A DNA stretch of 64,000 nt from Alistipes sp. (GCA_017536555.1 JAFXHE010000003.1:214662-278661); one strand, 5' to 3'. Positions 36,201 to 46,257 are shown, counted from the stretch's first letter. Numbers and translations are program-made. The notes: a model not told the origin generated them from the letters alone.

Positions 36201-38618
36201 ATGAGCAAAAAAGATAAAGATTTCGACGAGATGGGCTTGGTGCCCGAGCTTTTTGACGGCAAGCACCAAGTGATACCCATCATATCGGGTGGCGACGAGA
36301 GCATCGAGCAGGTACAGATACCCGAGGTGCTGCCCATCCTTACGCTGCGCAGTTCAGTGATATTCCCTGGCTCGGTAACGCCTATTACCGTAGGTCGCGC
36401 CAAGTCGATAGCCTTGGTTCGCGCCGTGGAGGCTGCGGACGGGCTATTAGGTGCGGTGCTACAGACAGATAGCGACATTGAGGATCCGCAGCCCAACGAT
36501 ATGCACAAGGTAGGTACTTCGGCACGCATCCTCAAGATTTTGGAGATGCCCAATGGCAACCTCACTGTGATACTCGCAGGTTTAGAGAAGATTGAGGTAA
36601 ACGAGTATATCACGACACAGCCCTACTTCAAGGCGACAGTAACACCCATTCAGGACACAACACCCGACCCCAAGAATGTGGAGTTCACAGCGTTGGTAGA
36701 CTCAATACGCGAGGTAGCATTGAGCATAATCAACATATCGCAGTCGATGCCCAAAGAGGCGGCATTTGCCATCAAGAACCTTGACTCGAGCCGAGCCATA
36801 ATAAACTTCATCTGCTCGAATATGGATCTTACGGATGATGACCGTCAGCAGTTGCTGGAGGCACCTGGACTATTGGCACGCTCACGCCGCCTGCTGGAGA
36901 TATTGGTACGCGAGCAGCAACTTGCCGAGCTTAAGAACGACATACAGAACAAGGTCAAGCAGGATATAGACAAGCAGCAACGCGACTACTACCTGCAGCA
37001 GCAGATGCGCGTCATTCAGGATGAGCTGGGCGATGGCGTGGATGCCGACATTGAGCGACTGAAAGAGGAGGCAAAGAAGAAGAATTGGACAAAACATACA
37101 GCAGAGCAGTTCGACAAGGAGTTAGCGCGTCTTGAGCGACTAAACCCCGCTGTTGCCGAGTACTCTGTGCAGCTCAACTACCTACAGCTTATGCTCGACC
37201 TGCCGTGGGAGGATGTGACAGAAGATCGCCTCGACCTTAAGGCAGTACGCGAGCAGCTCGACAAGGATCACTTCGGTCTGGATGAGGTGAAGGAGCGTCT
37301 TTTAGAGCACCTTGCAGTGATAAAGCTCAAGGGCGACCTCAAATCTCCGATTTTGTGTCTTTATGGCCCTCCAGGAGTTGGTAAGACATCGTTAGGCAAG
37401 TCGGTAGCCGAGGCTATGGGACGCAAGTTTGGACGTATCTCATTGGGAGGTCTACACGACGAGTCAGAGATACGCGGACACCGCCGCACATATATCGGAG
37501 CTATGCCTGGTCGTATCATCGAGACAATAAAGCGTTGTGGCTCGTCTAACCCCGTCATCATCCTTGACGAGATTGACAAGGTGTCGGTATCTAACCACGG
37601 CGACCCATCGAGCGCCCTACTTGAAGTTCTCGACCCCGAGCAGAACACTACATTCCACGACAACTACCTCGACACAGAGTACGACCTCTCGAAGGTGTTG
37701 TTTATAGCCACTGCCAACAACATTGCCAATATCTCGGCAGCGTTGCGCGACCGTATGGAGATGATAAATATCCCTGGCTACATCCTTGAGGACAAGGTGC
37801 AGATAGCACAGAACCACCTCATGGAGAAGCAGCGTTCAGCACACGGCATCGCCAAAGAGCAGCTCGACATAACAGATGAGGCTGTGGTGCGCATCATCGA
37901 GGACTACACACGTGAGTCGGGTGTGCGCGGTCTCGACAAGAACATCGCCAAGATTGCACGTAACCGTGCCAAGACGATAGCCTTCGAGGAGACGTTTACG
38001 CCGACAATCAACGTAGCCGACCTGGAGGAGATACTCGGCAAGCCCAAGTTCAAGAATGACCGCTACGACATCGCAGGTATGCGTGGCGTGGTGACAGGCT
38101 TGGCGTGGACAGAGGTAGGTGGCGACATACTCTACATAGAGTCGATACTCACACCTGGCAAGGGAAAGCTCACGCTCACAGGTAACCTCGGCGATGTTAT
38201 GAAGGAGTCGGCAACGATAGCCTACGAGTGGGTTATGGCACACCACGAGGAGCTGGGCATCGAGCGCAAGATGTTCGAGGAGTGGGATCTCAACATACAC
38301 GTTCCCGAGGGTGCAATACCCAAGGATGGCCCATCGGCGGGTATCACAATGGTAACATCTATTGCCTCAACATTCACACGTCGTGAGGTTAAGGAGCGTA
38401 TAGCTATGACAGGCGAGACTACGCTACGTGGCAGGGTCACAGCCGTGGGTGGCATCAAGGAGAAGATTCTCGCTGCAAAGCGTGCTGGCATCACAGAGTT
38501 GATACTCTCGGACGAAAACCGCAAGGATATAGAGGAGATAAAGCCCGAGTATGTAGCGGGTCTTACATTCAACTATGTTCGCACCAACGAGGAGGTGCTT
38601 CAGCTTGCACTCAAGTAA
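36201..38618 (+). CDS. lon: ATP-dependent Lon protease
   Basis: This 805-residue cytoplasmic protease degrades damaged and regulatory proteins. The N-terminal LAN domain (about 45-240) starts [20 protein letters not shown] coiled-coil middle comes next, then the AAA+ domain with Walker [10 protein letters not shown] (about 389-397) and Walker [11 protein letters not shown]. The Lon protease domain has the catalytic Ser in [11 protein letters not shown] (about 712) and the catalytic Lys in the [14 protein letters not shown] segment (about 755). Length is normal. Its last codons are part of a 24-bp unit repeated three further times after the stop. Confidence 0.97.
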   Translation: MSKKDKDFDEMGLVPELFDGKHQVIPIISGGDESIEQVQIPEVLPILTLRSSVIFPGSVTPITVGRAKSIALVRAVEAADGLLGAVLQTDSDIEDPQPNDMHKVGTSARILKILEMPNGNLTVILAGLEKIEVNEYITTQPYFKATVTPIQDTTPDPKNVEFTALVDSIREVALSIINISQSMPKEAAFAIKNLDSSRAIINFICSNMDLTDDDRQQLLEAPGLLARSRRLLEILVREQQLAELKNDIQNKVKQDIDKQQRDYYLQQQMRVIQDELGDGVDADIERLKEEAKKKNWTKHTAEQFDKELARLERLNPAVAEYSVQLNYLQLMLDLPWEDVTEDRLDLKAVREQLDKDHFGLDEVKERLLEHLAVIKLKGDLKSPILCLYGPPGVGKTSLGKSVAEAMGRKFGRISLGGLHDESEIRGHRRTYIGAMPGRIIETIKRCGSSNPVIILDEIDKVSVSNHGDPSSALLEVLDPEQNTTFHDNYLDTEYDLSKVLFIATANNIANISAALRDRMEMINIPGYILEDKVQIAQNHLMEKQRSAHGIAKEQLDITDEAVVRIIEDYTRESGVRGLDKNIAKIARNRAKTIAFEETFTPTINVADLEEILGKPKFKNDRYDIAGMRGVVTGLAWTEVGGDILYIESILTPGKGKLTLTGNLGDVMKESATIAYEWVMAHHEELGIERKMFEEWDLNIHVPEGAIPKDGPSAGITMVTSIASTFTRREVKERIAMTGETTLRGRVTAVGGIKEKILAAKRAGITELILSDENRKDIEEIKPEYVAGLTFNYVRTNEEVLQLALK

Positions 38619-38698
38619 ACCCTTAAGCTTGCACTCAAGTAAACCCTTAAGCTTGCACTCAAGTAAACATTTAAGCTTGCACTCAAGTAAACATTTAA
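38603..38698. repeat. 24-bp tandem repeat spanning the lon stop codon
   Basis: Four copies start at 38603, 38627, 38651 and 38675, each with GCTTGCACTCAAGTAA followed by ACCCTTAA or ACATTTAA. The first copy encodes the last codons of Lon and its TAA; the others lie downstream, just before kdsB. Every copy carries the same stop, so the Lon C-terminus is unchanged. Confidence 0.9.
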
Positions 38699-38710
38699 AC
38701 ATCAAGTGAA

Positions 38711-39463
38711 ATGAATTGTTTAGCAATAATTCCTGCGCGCTACGCCTCGACACGTTTTCCTGCAAAGCCCCTTGCGATGCTCGGAGGCAAGCCTATTATT
38801 GAGCGTGTCTACACACAGGTACGCCGTGCCGTAGAGGATGTTGTCGTTGCTACGGATGATGAGCGCATATATGACGCTGTATGCAGCTTTGGCGGGCGCG
38901 CCGTGATGACCTCAACGGAGCATCAGAGCGGCACAGACCGCTGCTATGAGGCTATGACAAAGGTCGGTGGCGACTATGACGTTATAATCAATGTGCAGGG
39001 CGATGAGCCGTTTATACAGCCCGAGCAGATAGCGTCTCTTGTGGCGTGCTTCGATGACCCCGCAACAGACATCGCAACACTCGTAAAGCCCTTTAGTGAG
39101 AGCGATGGCATCGAGGCTTTGGAGAATCCCAACTCCCCCAAAGTTGTCATCACACGCGATATGAAGGCGATATACTTCTCACGCTCGGTGATACCCTATA
39201 TGCGCGGTGTGGAGCGTCAGGAGTGGCTCACGAAGCATAAATACTACAAGCATATAGGTATGTATGCCTTCCGTAGCAGAACGCTTGGCGAGATAACACG
39301 CCTTGAGCAGTCGTCGTTGGAGTTGAGCGAGAAGTTAGAGCAGCTGCGCTGGTTAGAGAATGGCTACCGCATAGGCGTTGGCATAACAGATATTGAGACA
39401 ATCGGCATAGATACGCCCGACGACTTGCGTCGTGCCGAGGAGTTTTTAGCAGCACAGAGGTAA
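38711..39463 (+). CDS. kdsB: 3-deoxy-manno-octulosonate cytidylyltransferase (CMP-Kdo synthetase)
   Basis: This 250-residue enzyme activates Kdo with CTP for lipid A inner-core synthesis. Family blocks are IIPARYASTRFPAKPLAMLGGKP at the N-terminus, VVVATDD, VMTSTEHQSGTDRCYEA, NVQGDEPFI, PYMRG with SRSVIPY, and HIGMYAFR. Length is normal. It leads the kdsB-kdsA-kdsD set; the gap before it holds only the 24-bp lon repeats. Confidence 0.95.
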   Translation: MNCLAIIPARYASTRFPAKPLAMLGGKPIIERVYTQVRRAVEDVVVATDDERIYDAVCSFGGRAVMTSTEHQSGTDRCYEAMTKVGGDYDVIINVQGDEPFIQPEQIASLVACFDDPATDIATLVKPFSESDGIEALENPNSPKVVITRDMKAIYFSRSVIPYMRGVERQEWLTKHKYYKHIGMYAFRSRTLGEITRLEQSSLELSEKLEQLRWLENGYRIGVGITDIETIGIDTPDDLRRAEEFLAAQR

Positions 39464-39548
39464 CCACCAACAGCGTAACCAGCACCCAGCACACCCACAA
39501 GAGAAGGTACCCAACAAAATAAGTTAACTCACTAAAACGTAGATAAGT

Positions 39549-40304
39549 ATGAACCTACCAAAGATTATCGCAGGTCCCTGTGTGATAGAGTCCGAGGAGC
39601 TTCTAAACAGTGTCGCAGAGCGTCTTGTGCAGATAAACAACGACCTCGGCACAGAGATCATCTTCAAAGCATCATTCGACAAGGCTAACCGCACGTCGCT
39701 GAAGTCATACCGTGGTGTAGGTCTTGAGCGTGGCTTACAGATGTTGGCAGACATACGCTCGAAGTATGGTCTAAAGATACTCACCGACATACACGAGTCG
39801 TGGCAGGCAGAGCCTGTGGGTGAGGTGGTTGATGTATTGCAGATACCCGCCTTCCTGTGTCGTCAGACCGACCTGCTGATAGCTGCGGCACGCACGGGCA
39901 AGACGGTGAACATCAAGAAGGCTCAATTTCTCTCGGGCGAGGATATGCGCTACCCCTATGAGAAGGCGGTGGAGAGCGGTGCCAAGGAGGTGTGGCTCAC
40001 AGAGCGCGGTAACATATACGGATACAACAACCTTGTTGTCGACTTCCGTAATATCGCCGATATGCGCAACATAGCACCTACGGTAGTGATGGATTGCACC
40101 CACTCGGTGCAGCGTCCAGGTGCTGCGGGAGGTAAGACGGGAGGTAATCGTGAGTTTGTGCCAGCAATGGCCCTTGCAGCCAAGGCTTTTGGCGCAAACG
40201 GCTACTTCTTTGAGGTACACCCCGACCCCGACAACGCCTTGAGCGACGGCCCTAATATGCTCTACTTGAGCGACCTTGAAAATGTCGTAAAGTCACTTTT
40301 ATAA
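39549..40304 (+). CDS. kdsA: 3-deoxy-8-phosphooctulonate synthase (Kdo-8-P synthase)
   Basis: This 251-residue enzyme condenses arabinose-5-phosphate with phosphoenolpyruvate. Motifs are AGPCVIES at the start, FKASFDKANRTS, LTDIHE, VLQIPAFLCRQTDLL, KKAQFLSGEDM, TERGN.YGYNNLVVDFR and DCTHSVQRPG. Length is slightly shorter than the Escherichia enzyme, typical for Bacteroidetes. It precedes kdsD by 11 bp and so supplies the step directly after that isomerase. Confidence 0.95.
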   Translation: MNLPKIIAGPCVIESEELLNSVAERLVQINNDLGTEIIFKASFDKANRTSLKSYRGVGLERGLQMLADIRSKYGLKILTDIHESWQAEPVGEVVDVLQIPAFLCRQTDLLIAAARTGKTVNIKKAQFLSGEDMRYPYEKAVESGAKEVWLTERGNIYGYNNLVVDFRNIADMRNIAPTVVMDCTHSVQRPGAAGGKTGGNREFVPAMALAAKAFGANGYFFEVHPDPDNALSDGPNMLYLSDLENVVKSLL

Positions 40305-40315
40305 CACATAAAGAG

Positions 40316-41278
40316 ATGAACACAATACAGCAGGAGTTGTTAGCGGTAGGTCGTCGCACCATCGCTGCCGAGCAGGAGGCACTCAAGACGATGGAGATGT
40401 CGTTAGGCGAGGAGTTTATAAGTGCTGTGGAGATTATCCTCGGCTGCCGCGGTAAGCTTATTGTTACGGGTATGGGCAAGTCGGGACATATAGCCTGCAA
40501 GATTGCAGCAACGCTGGCAAGCACAGGTACGCCGAGCTTCTTTCTGCACCCCGCAGAGGCGTTCCACGGCGACTTGGGTATGATATCAAAGGAGGATGTG
40601 GTGCTCGCGCTGTCATACTCGGGCGAAACTGACGAGATACTCAAGATTATACCCTTCATCCACGAGAACGGCAACAAGTTGATAGCGATGACAGGTAAGC
40701 CACAGTCGTCACTTGCACGAAATGCCGATGTACATCTCGATATTATGGTGCGTGAGGAGGCGTGCATACTGCACCTCGCACCGACATCGTCGACAACGGC
40801 ACAGCTCGCAATGGGTGATGCCCTGGCAACGACGCTGATGCACGCACGAAAGTTTACAGCGATGGACTTTGCACGTCTGCATCCAGGCGGAAGCCTTGGA
40901 CGTAGGTTGCTGATGACCGTAGGTCACGTTATGCGCAAGGATGACCTCCCTGTGGTTGCCGCCGACTGCACCGCAACAGAGATGATACACCGCATCAGCA
41001 AGGGCGGTCTTGGACTTATCGTAATAGTGGAGGATGGACGCGTAAAGGGCATTGTCACAGATGGTGACGTGCGCCGAGCAATGGAGAGATACCGTGCCGA
41101 CTTCTTCGGCATACACGCCATAGATATTGCTACGCTCAACCCCAAGACGATAGCTGCAGAGCGCAAGCTCATAGAGGCAGAGAAGTGTATGTCGCAGTAT
41201 AAGATAAACTCGCTGCTCGTGACATCGCCTGATGGTCAGTTGGAGGGCGTTATACAACTCTACGACATCAAGTTATAG
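40316..41278 (+). CDS. kdsD: Arabinose-5-phosphate isomerase (KpsF/GutQ type)
   Basis: This 320-residue isomerase converts ribulose-5-phosphate to arabinose-5-phosphate, the first committed step to Kdo. The SIS domain (about 35-165) has VTGMGKSGHIACKIAATLASTGTPSF-type residues, HPAEAFHGDLGM and LSYSGETDEI. Two CBS domains (about 200-320) follow, with LHPGGSLGRRL joining them. With kdsB and kdsA it gives three of the Kdo steps; the phosphatase kdsC is not in this window. It is separated from the UbiD-like gene by only 2 bp. Confidence 0.94.
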   Translation: MNTIQQELLAVGRRTIAAEQEALKTMEMSLGEEFISAVEIILGCRGKLIVTGMGKSGHIACKIAATLASTGTPSFFLHPAEAFHGDLGMISKEDVVLALSYSGETDEILKIIPFIHENGNKLIAMTGKPQSSLARNADVHLDIMVREEACILHLAPTSSTTAQLAMGDALATTLMHARKFTAMDFARLHPGGSLGRRLLMTVGHVMRKDDLPVVAADCTATEMIHRISKGGLGLIVIVEDGRVKGIVTDGDVRRAMERYRADFFGIHAIDIATLNPKTIAAERKLIEAEKCMSQYKINSLLVTSPDGQLEGVIQLYDIKL

Positions 41279-41280
41279 GT

Positions 41281-43125
41281 ATGAGACTCCGCGAGTACAT
41301 AGAGCGTCTTGAGGCTGCTGGAGAGCTGTGCCGCATAAAGAGACGCGTAGACACCCGCTTTGAGATAACGGAGATTACAGACCGTATTTCAAAGAGTGAG
41401 GGCGGTGGCAAGGCACTACTCTTTGAGAACACTGGCACAGAGTACCCCGTGCTGATGAATATGATGGGGTCAGACAGGCGTATAGCTATGGCTCTCGGTG
41501 TCAACGACCTTGACGACATAACAAAGCGCATAGACGACCTACTGAAGGGTGTTATGTCGCCCAAGAATGGGCTAATGGACAAGCTGCGTATGCTACCCCT
41601 GTTGCAGGATGTAGCCAAGTGGTTTCCGCGAAAAGTGTCGGGACGTGGCGAGTGCCAGCAGGTGGTATGGCGTGGTGCCGATGCCGATTTAAGCCGCCTG
41701 CCAATACTCACCTCGTGGGGCTGCGACGGTGGCCCATTCATCACACTTCCTATGGTTTGCACCGTAGACCCCGAGACGGGTATTCCCAATATGGGTATGT
41801 ACCGAATGCAGATCTTCGATAACCATACGACAGGTATGCACTGGCACCGCCATAAGACGGGGGCTCGCCACTATGACGCATACAAGCGTCTTGGCAAGCG
41901 GATGCCCGTGACTGTGGTGCTGGGAGGTGACCCCGCCTACATCTACTCGGCAACAGCACCTATGCCCGACAATATGGATGAGATGCTCCTGGCGGGAATG
42001 CTACGTCGCAAGAGTGTGAAGATGGTTAAGTGTCTGACAAACGATTTGTGGATACCTGCCGACTGCGACTTCGTCATCGAGGGTTATGTCGACCCAAGCG
42101 AGGAGCTTGCTGTGGAGGGTGCATTTGGCGACCACACAGGCTTCTACTCGCTAACAGACCTCTATCCACGCTTCCACGTCGAGGCTATAACGTCGCGTCG
42201 TGATGCCGTATACCCCGCCACTATCGTCGGCGTGCCACCTATGGAGGATGCCTACATAGCCAAAGCTACGGAGCGTATATTTCTCGCACCGATACGTCTT
42301 GCTGTGCAGCCCGAGGTGCGCGACCTATATATGCCCATTGAGGGCACAGCACACAACATTGCCATAGTATCTATCGCCAAGCGATACGCGGGACAGGCAA
42401 ACAAGGTGTCACAAGGGCTATGGGGTGCAGGGCAGATGATGTTCAACAAGTATATGGTAATAGCACCCGAAGAGTGCGATATACGCAACCGCGAGGAGAT
42501 ATTTAAGCTGCTGCGAGGTCTTGACGCGCGGCGCGACCTTATATGGTCAGAGGGCGTGTTGGATGTCCTCGACCACTCATCACCGACAACAGGCTACGGC
42601 TCAAAGTTGGCGATAGACCTCACCAACATCGACCCCGCAAGTTGCCCCGAAGAGATGCCCGAGCCGCGTACAGCACAACCAGCAGGTGGCGTAGAGCTAT
42701 TCGACACACAGCTGACGCGCAGCGTAGGGTTGTTGATACTCTATGCCGAGCGCGAGTGGCGCGAAAGGGTCGACGTAGAGGAGTACCTAACAAAGAACAA
42801 CATAACGGGTATCAAGTATGTCGCGCTATTTGACCGTGGCGCAGCAGGTAATATGCGAGCCAACGACCTACTGTGGTTGGCAGCGGCAAACACCGACCCG
42901 CGACGCGACATACGCCTATTCAACGATACTATAATCATCGACGCACGCAGTAAGCGTCCAGGATATGGCGACAACCCAAAGCGTTTTCCCAATGTCGTGA
43001 CATCGCTGCCTGATGTCATACACCACGTCGACAGCAGATGGAGCGAGTATGAGTTGGGCGAACTTATCGAGTCGCCGTCGCGCCGCTACCGCAAGCTATG
43101 GCTGTCGGATAATGCCGAGTGGTAA
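41281..43125 (+). CDS. UbiD-family decarboxylase
   Basis: This 614-residue protein of the UbiD family uses prenylated FMN to (de)carboxylate unsaturated or aromatic acids. Family blocks include GKALLFENTG, CQQVVWRGADADLSRLPI, HRHKTGARHY, VTVVLGGDPAYIYSATAPMPD, ECAVEGAFGDHTGFYS-like LAVEGAFGDHTGFYSL, PAIVVGVPPMEDAYI-like PATIVGVPPMEDAY, and a late KTLLLFDRG-like ALFDRG. Long UbiD proteins of this size are usual in Bacteroidetes; some act in menaquinone synthesis, but the substrate here is not known. No ubiX is seen. It is translationally close to kdsD (2-bp gap). Confidence 0.88.
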   Translation: MRLREYIERLEAAGELCRIKRRVDTRFEITEITDRISKSEGGGKALLFENTGTEYPVLMNMMGSDRRIAMALGVNDLDDITKRIDDLLKGVMSPKNGLMDKLRMLPLLQDVAKWFPRKVSGRGECQQVVWRGADADLSRLPILTSWGCDGGPFITLPMVCTVDPETGIPNMGMYRMQIFDNHTTGMHWHRHKTGARHYDAYKRLGKRMPVTVVLGGDPAYIYSATAPMPDNMDEMLLAGMLRRKSVKMVKCLTNDLWIPADCDFVIEGYVDPSEELAVEGAFGDHTGFYSLTDLYPRFHVEAITSRRDAVYPATIVGVPPMEDAYIAKATERIFLAPIRLAVQPEVRDLYMPIEGTAHNIAIVSIAKRYAGQANKVSQGLWGAGQMMFNKYMVIAPEECDIRNREEIFKLLRGLDARRDLIWSEGVLDVLDHSSPTTGYGSKLAIDLTNIDPASCPEEMPEPRTAQPAGGVELFDTQLTRSVGLLILYAEREWRERVDVEEYLTKNNITGIKYVALFDRGAAGNMRANDLLWLAAANTDPRRDIRLFNDTIIIDARSKRPGYGDNPKRFPNVVTSLPDVIHHVDSRWSEYELGELIESPSRRYRKLWLSDNAEW

Positions 43126-43140
43126 CTGTCAGATAGTGTT

Positions 43141-44235
43141 ATGCGCGATAGTGTAAAGGAGAACATACGCGGGTTGGCACTTCTGATGCCACTGCTTGTC
43201 GTAGCCATAGCCCTCATAGGTCTATCTCGCCGCGATAAGGGCGATACACTCGACACACCATCAACGGAACGTGCGCACATAGACTCCATAGCACGCACAA
43301 CACCCCACATCGTTGAAGAGGAGACTCTACCCCACTTCTCGGCATTTGACCCCAATACGGCAGACTACCGCACACTACTACACGCTGGCGTGCCACGCGA
43401 CATTGCCGTTGCACTGCTACGCTGGCGCGAGGCGGGCAAGGTCTTTCGCATAAAGGAGGATGTGGCGCAATGCTATGCTATGACCGACTCGCTCTACTTT
43501 CTGCTTGAGCCATACATAGTCATAGGCGACGCATTTCGCTACAAGCCGAAGGAGCGCGCATCGCGCACACCCGCCACAACAGAGCGCGTAATAGCCTTTG
43601 AGCCATTTATGCTCGACACAGTAACTGCCGAATATCTACGCTCGATAGGCTTCTCGACACGTCGAGCCGACCTTGTGATACGATACCGCGATATGATTGG
43701 TGGCTACCGCTCAATAGAGGAGTTTAAGGAGTGCTACGGCGTGGGAGATAGCATTGGCGAGATGCTACGCCCATACATCATCTTCAAACCTTCAGACGTA
43801 CCCGCCATCACAGCAGAAGCTGCCCTCCCCATAGAGATAAATAGTGCCGACTATGCCACACTATGTAGCGTTAAGGGCATAGGTAAAAGGAGTGCCGAGG
43901 AGATACTGCGCTACCGCGAATTGCTCGGTGGATACTACAGTTTAGACCAAATTACAGAGCTTGACGTGGTTACAGAGCAAAATTTCCAAAGAATTTTGCA
44001 ACAAATTTACTGCGATAGTGCTAAAATTAAAAAAATAAGTATTAACTTTGCGAGCCCAAAAGTGCTGGAGAGGCATCCATATATGACCGACCGCGCTTTG
44101 AGGCAGATAATTAACCATAAGCAATTGAAAGGAGGTTGGAGTACCGTAGAAGAACTTATTGAAGATAACATATTTTCAGAGGAACAGGCGAGACGTATTC
44201 TCCCCTATCTTCATTTCGGTACAACCCCCGAGTAA
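43141..44235 (+). CDS. Membrane-anchored helix-hairpin-helix protein (ComEA-like repeats)
   Basis: This 364-residue protein has one N-terminal membrane helix (about 10-28, GLALLMPLLVVAIALIGL). Four ComEA-type helix-hairpin-helix segments follow: FDPNTADYRTLLHAGVPRDIAVALLRWREAGK, FMLDTVTAEYLRSIGFSTRRADLVIRYRD, INSADYATLCSVKGIGKRSAEEILRYRE, and a degenerate last one near RHPYMTDRALRQIINHKQLKG. Such domains bind DNA non-specifically and ComEA relatives take part in DNA uptake, but several copies on one anchor is an arrangement common in Bacteroidetes with no assigned role. It lies 15 bp after the UbiD-like gene. Confidence 0.85.
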   Translation: MRDSVKENIRGLALLMPLLVVAIALIGLSRRDKGDTLDTPSTERAHIDSIARTTPHIVEEETLPHFSAFDPNTADYRTLLHAGVPRDIAVALLRWREAGKVFRIKEDVAQCYAMTDSLYFLLEPYIVIGDAFRYKPKERASRTPATTERVIAFEPFMLDTVTAEYLRSIGFSTRRADLVIRYRDMIGGYRSIEEFKECYGVGDSIGEMLRPYIIFKPSDVPAITAEAALPIEINSADYATLCSVKGIGKRSAEEILRYRELLGGYYSLDQITELDVVTEQNFQRILQQIYCDSAKIKKISINFASPKVLERHPYMTDRALRQIINHKQLKGGWSTVEELIEDNIFSEEQARRILPYLHFGTTPE

Positions 44236-44370
44236 ATTAGAGTGACGTGGTTAGAGAGAGCAAGGCTATCGACAACCGAGAGGCATTTGCAGGGCACCGA
44301 TGCAATGAGGTGATAACACTAAAGGTGCAAACAAAAGAGAGATTATTAATACTAAAAAAAGAATAGAGTT

Positions 44371-44562
44371 ATGATTATTATGCCTGTTAAGGAGGGCGAG
44401 AACATCGAGCGCGCCCTTAAGAAGTTTAAGCGTAAGTATGAGCGTACTGGTGTATTGAAGGAGCTTCGTCGTCGTCAGTACTTCACAAAGCCCTCAATCG
44501 CAAAGCGTGAGGCTATGCAGCGCGCTATCTACGTAGAGCACACTTACCGTCAGGAGGAGTAA
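44371..44562 (+). CDS. rpsU: 30S ribosomal protein S21
   Basis: This 63-residue basic protein, MIIMPVKEGENIERALKKF and then KRKYERTGVLKELRRRQYF, is typical of bacterial S21. It is a small-subunit protein near the anti-Shine-Dalgarno region. The alternative start at the internal MPVKEGEN would be three codons later. A strong terminator follows at 44581-44611. It is probably monocistronic. Confidence 0.95.
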   Translation: MIIMPVKEGENIERALKKFKRKYERTGVLKELRRRQYFTKPSIAKREAMQRAIYVEHTYRQEE

Positions 44563-44580
44563 TCCACAACGGATAGAGAT

Positions 44581-44616
44581 AGGGGTTGGCTAAATAGATT
44601 AGCCAACCCCTGTTGT
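44581..44616. terminator. Terminator after rpsU
   Basis: AGGGGTTGGCTA at 44581-44592 pairs with TAGCCAACCCCT ending at 44611, then TGTTGTTT. It may also serve the convergent SIMPL gene. Confidence 0.85.
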
Positions 44617-44648
44617 TTATACATAGTCATACATAGTCTATATTGTCG

Positions 44649-45332
44649 CTACTCCAATAGCTTAAAATGGGCTTGGAGGTAGTGTGTGAGCTTCTCGTCG
44701 GCATACTCAACAGGTTCTGACACAATATAGTCGGTTTCGACAGCACTTTCGCGCACAGCACGTAGCTGATTTTTGTACGCACGAAACTCCATATCGCCAC
44801 TCGTATTATAGTCACTTATATATGTGCAGGCACCAATGCTCTGTCCAAGAGCCTCTGCTAAAGTTGTAGCAGCACTCTTGGCATTTAGTATCGCCTCCTT
44901 GCGCAGCTCCTCGCGTATAGCGTCAAGATTAGTGCATATAGCCGACTTGAGCCACACGTTGTTGACATTGAGGCCCTCAAGCACCTCAAAAGCGAGCGTC
45001 AACTTATCGGCACCAAACAACGTAAGCTCATAGCTGCGTGTGGCATAGGCACCGCGACGATGATATGAGCTGAAGTTGTCTTTCAGGCGCAGAGACTCCT
45101 CAACATCGAAACCTGCACCCTTAAGTGCCTTACGCATATCCCTCTCCTGCTCGTCAAAGGAGAGACGTCCCTTGCTATCCTCTTCGTCAATGGTGATACC
45201 AAGCACAAACTTATCGGGGGTAATCATACGCTCGGCATAGCCATTTACAACAACCTCACCCATCTTACTCTGCTGCGCAGAGAGACCAAAGGTCACAAAT
45301 AGAGCCGCAACAAAAACAAAAATCTTTTTCAT
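44649..45332 (-). CDS. SIMPL-domain exported protein
   Basis: This 227-residue protein with signal peptide MKKIFVFVAALFVTFGLSAQQ belongs to the SIMPL (DUF541) family by its N-terminal VNGYAERMITPDKFVLGITI, the middle YELTLFGADKLTLAFEVLEGL and the AILNAKSAATTLAEALGQSIGAC segment. Family members are periplasmic or surface proteins; some form ring-like assemblies, and their biochemical role is unknown. It stands alone, convergent with rpsU. Confidence 0.85.
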   Translation of the reverse strand: MKKIFVFVAALFVTFGLSAQQSKMGEVVVNGYAERMITPDKFVLGITIDEEDSKGRLSFDEQERDMRKALKGAGFDVEESLRLKDNFSSYHRRGAYATRSYELTLFGADKLTLAFEVLEGLNVNNVWLKSAICTNLDAIREELRKEAILNAKSAATTLAEALGQSIGACTYISDYNTSGDMEFRAYKNQLRAVRESAVETDYIVSEPVEYADEKLTHYLQAHFKLLE

Positions 45333-45489
45333 AATATTGAGTTTTAGGAGTTACTACTCATATAACGCACGACGCTGACACCTTATTTTGCGACACGCGA
45401 CATATATCAGTATGTGAATGAGCATTGACACTCCAAGAAAACGTCAGCAGCGCAGTCGCGCGCCAGCAAGTCGCGGCACATAACATAAC

Positions 45490-45525
45490 AAAAGAGGCTA
45501 CCCAATGTTGGATAGCCTCAAACTA
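45490..45525 (-). terminator. Terminator after rpsT
   Basis: GAGGCTA and TAGCCTC (45494-45519) form the stem; on the minus strand a T run (TCTTTTGTT) follows, 20-odd bp after the rpsT stop. Confidence 0.85.
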
Positions 45526-45540
45526 ATCTTACCGCCTTAA

Positions 45541-45792
45541 TTACAATGCGTTAACGTGCAATGCAAGTGAGCTCTTAAGGTTAGCTGCCTTGTTCTTGTG
45601 GATAATATTGTGCTTTGCAAGCTTATCCAACATTGAGCTTACCTTGGGAAGCAACGCCTCGGCTGCGCTACGCTCGTTAGTGTTACGCAATGCCTTTACA
45701 GCGTTACGTGCAGTCTTGTGGTAAAGACGGTTATGAGCACGCTTTGTAGCGGTCTGACGAATTCTCTTCTGTGATGACTTGTGGTTTGCCAT
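45541..45792 (-). CDS. rpsT: 30S ribosomal protein S20
   Basis: This 83-residue, Lys/Ala-rich protein starts [20 protein letters not shown], with the typical [16 protein letters not shown] and [19 protein letters not shown] ends. S20 binds 16S rRNA in the small-subunit body. It is monocistronic with its own terminator. The leader on the minus strand is very T/A-rich (AAAAAGTAAAAAATAAAAAA), as in many Bacteroidetes ribosome-binding regions that lack a Shine-Dalgarno. Confidence 0.96.
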   Translation of the reverse strand: MANHKSSQKRIRQTATKRAHNRLYHKTARNAVKALRNTNERSAAEALLPKVSSMLDKLAKHNIIHKNKAANLKSSLALHVNAL

Positions 45793-45985
45793 GATTCTTT
45801 TAGTTTTTTTATTTTTTACTTTTTATGTATTCAAATTATTGTGTCATACGACACGTTAACCCCGTATAAGCCCACGAGGCAAGGTCATCAAACGACCGTA
45901 GTCGCTGTCGGATAGGCACTTAAGCCCGCTCCTGAAAATTGTTATAACCGCACGCACCACACAAGTAAGTGTAACGCGCCAAGTG

Positions 45986-46057
45986 CAGCCCATAGCAGAG
46001 TCGAACTGCTCTTTCAAGAATGAAAATCTTGCGTCCTAACCGATAGACGAATGGGCC
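45986..46057 (-). tRNA. tRNA-Glu (anticodon TTC)
   Basis: The minus strand folds as a 72-nt cloverleaf without encoded CCA. Acceptor GGCCCAT pairs with ATGGGCT, the first pair being G-T. The anticodon arm CAAGA/TCTTG carries loop TTTTCAT, giving TTC. The T arm is AGCAG/CTGCT with loop TTCGACT. A promoter lies 41 bp upstream. Confidence 0.95.
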
Positions 46058-46097
46058 AATCCACTAACTGACACTATTAGTGAGCAGTTTAGCGGTG

Positions 46098-46128
46098 CGA
46101 AGGTACGTAAAATTTTCGATATGGCAAA
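46098..46128 (-). promoter_or_regulatory. Promoter of tRNA-Glu
   Basis: On the minus strand TTTG (46125-46128), a 19-bp spacer and TACCTTCG (46098-46105) match the Bacteroidetes consensus with one change in the -7 box. Confidence 0.65.
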
Positions 46129-46216
46129 ATGTTTTGCAAAAAAATAGTAAAATTACCAAACTAAACTATCGCAACACCCTCGACATATAGTAGCACACTC
46201 AATACATAAATATAAG

Positions 46217-46257
46217 GTATGAGCCGAATGGATGATAGCGACTCACCCACTCGGCTC
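46217..46257 (-). terminator. Hairpin terminator after frdB
   Basis: GAGCCGAATGG at 46221-46231 pairs with CCACTCGGCTC ending at 46257, with one G-T pair; the T run is weak. It lies 38 bp after the frdB stop. Confidence 0.5.
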
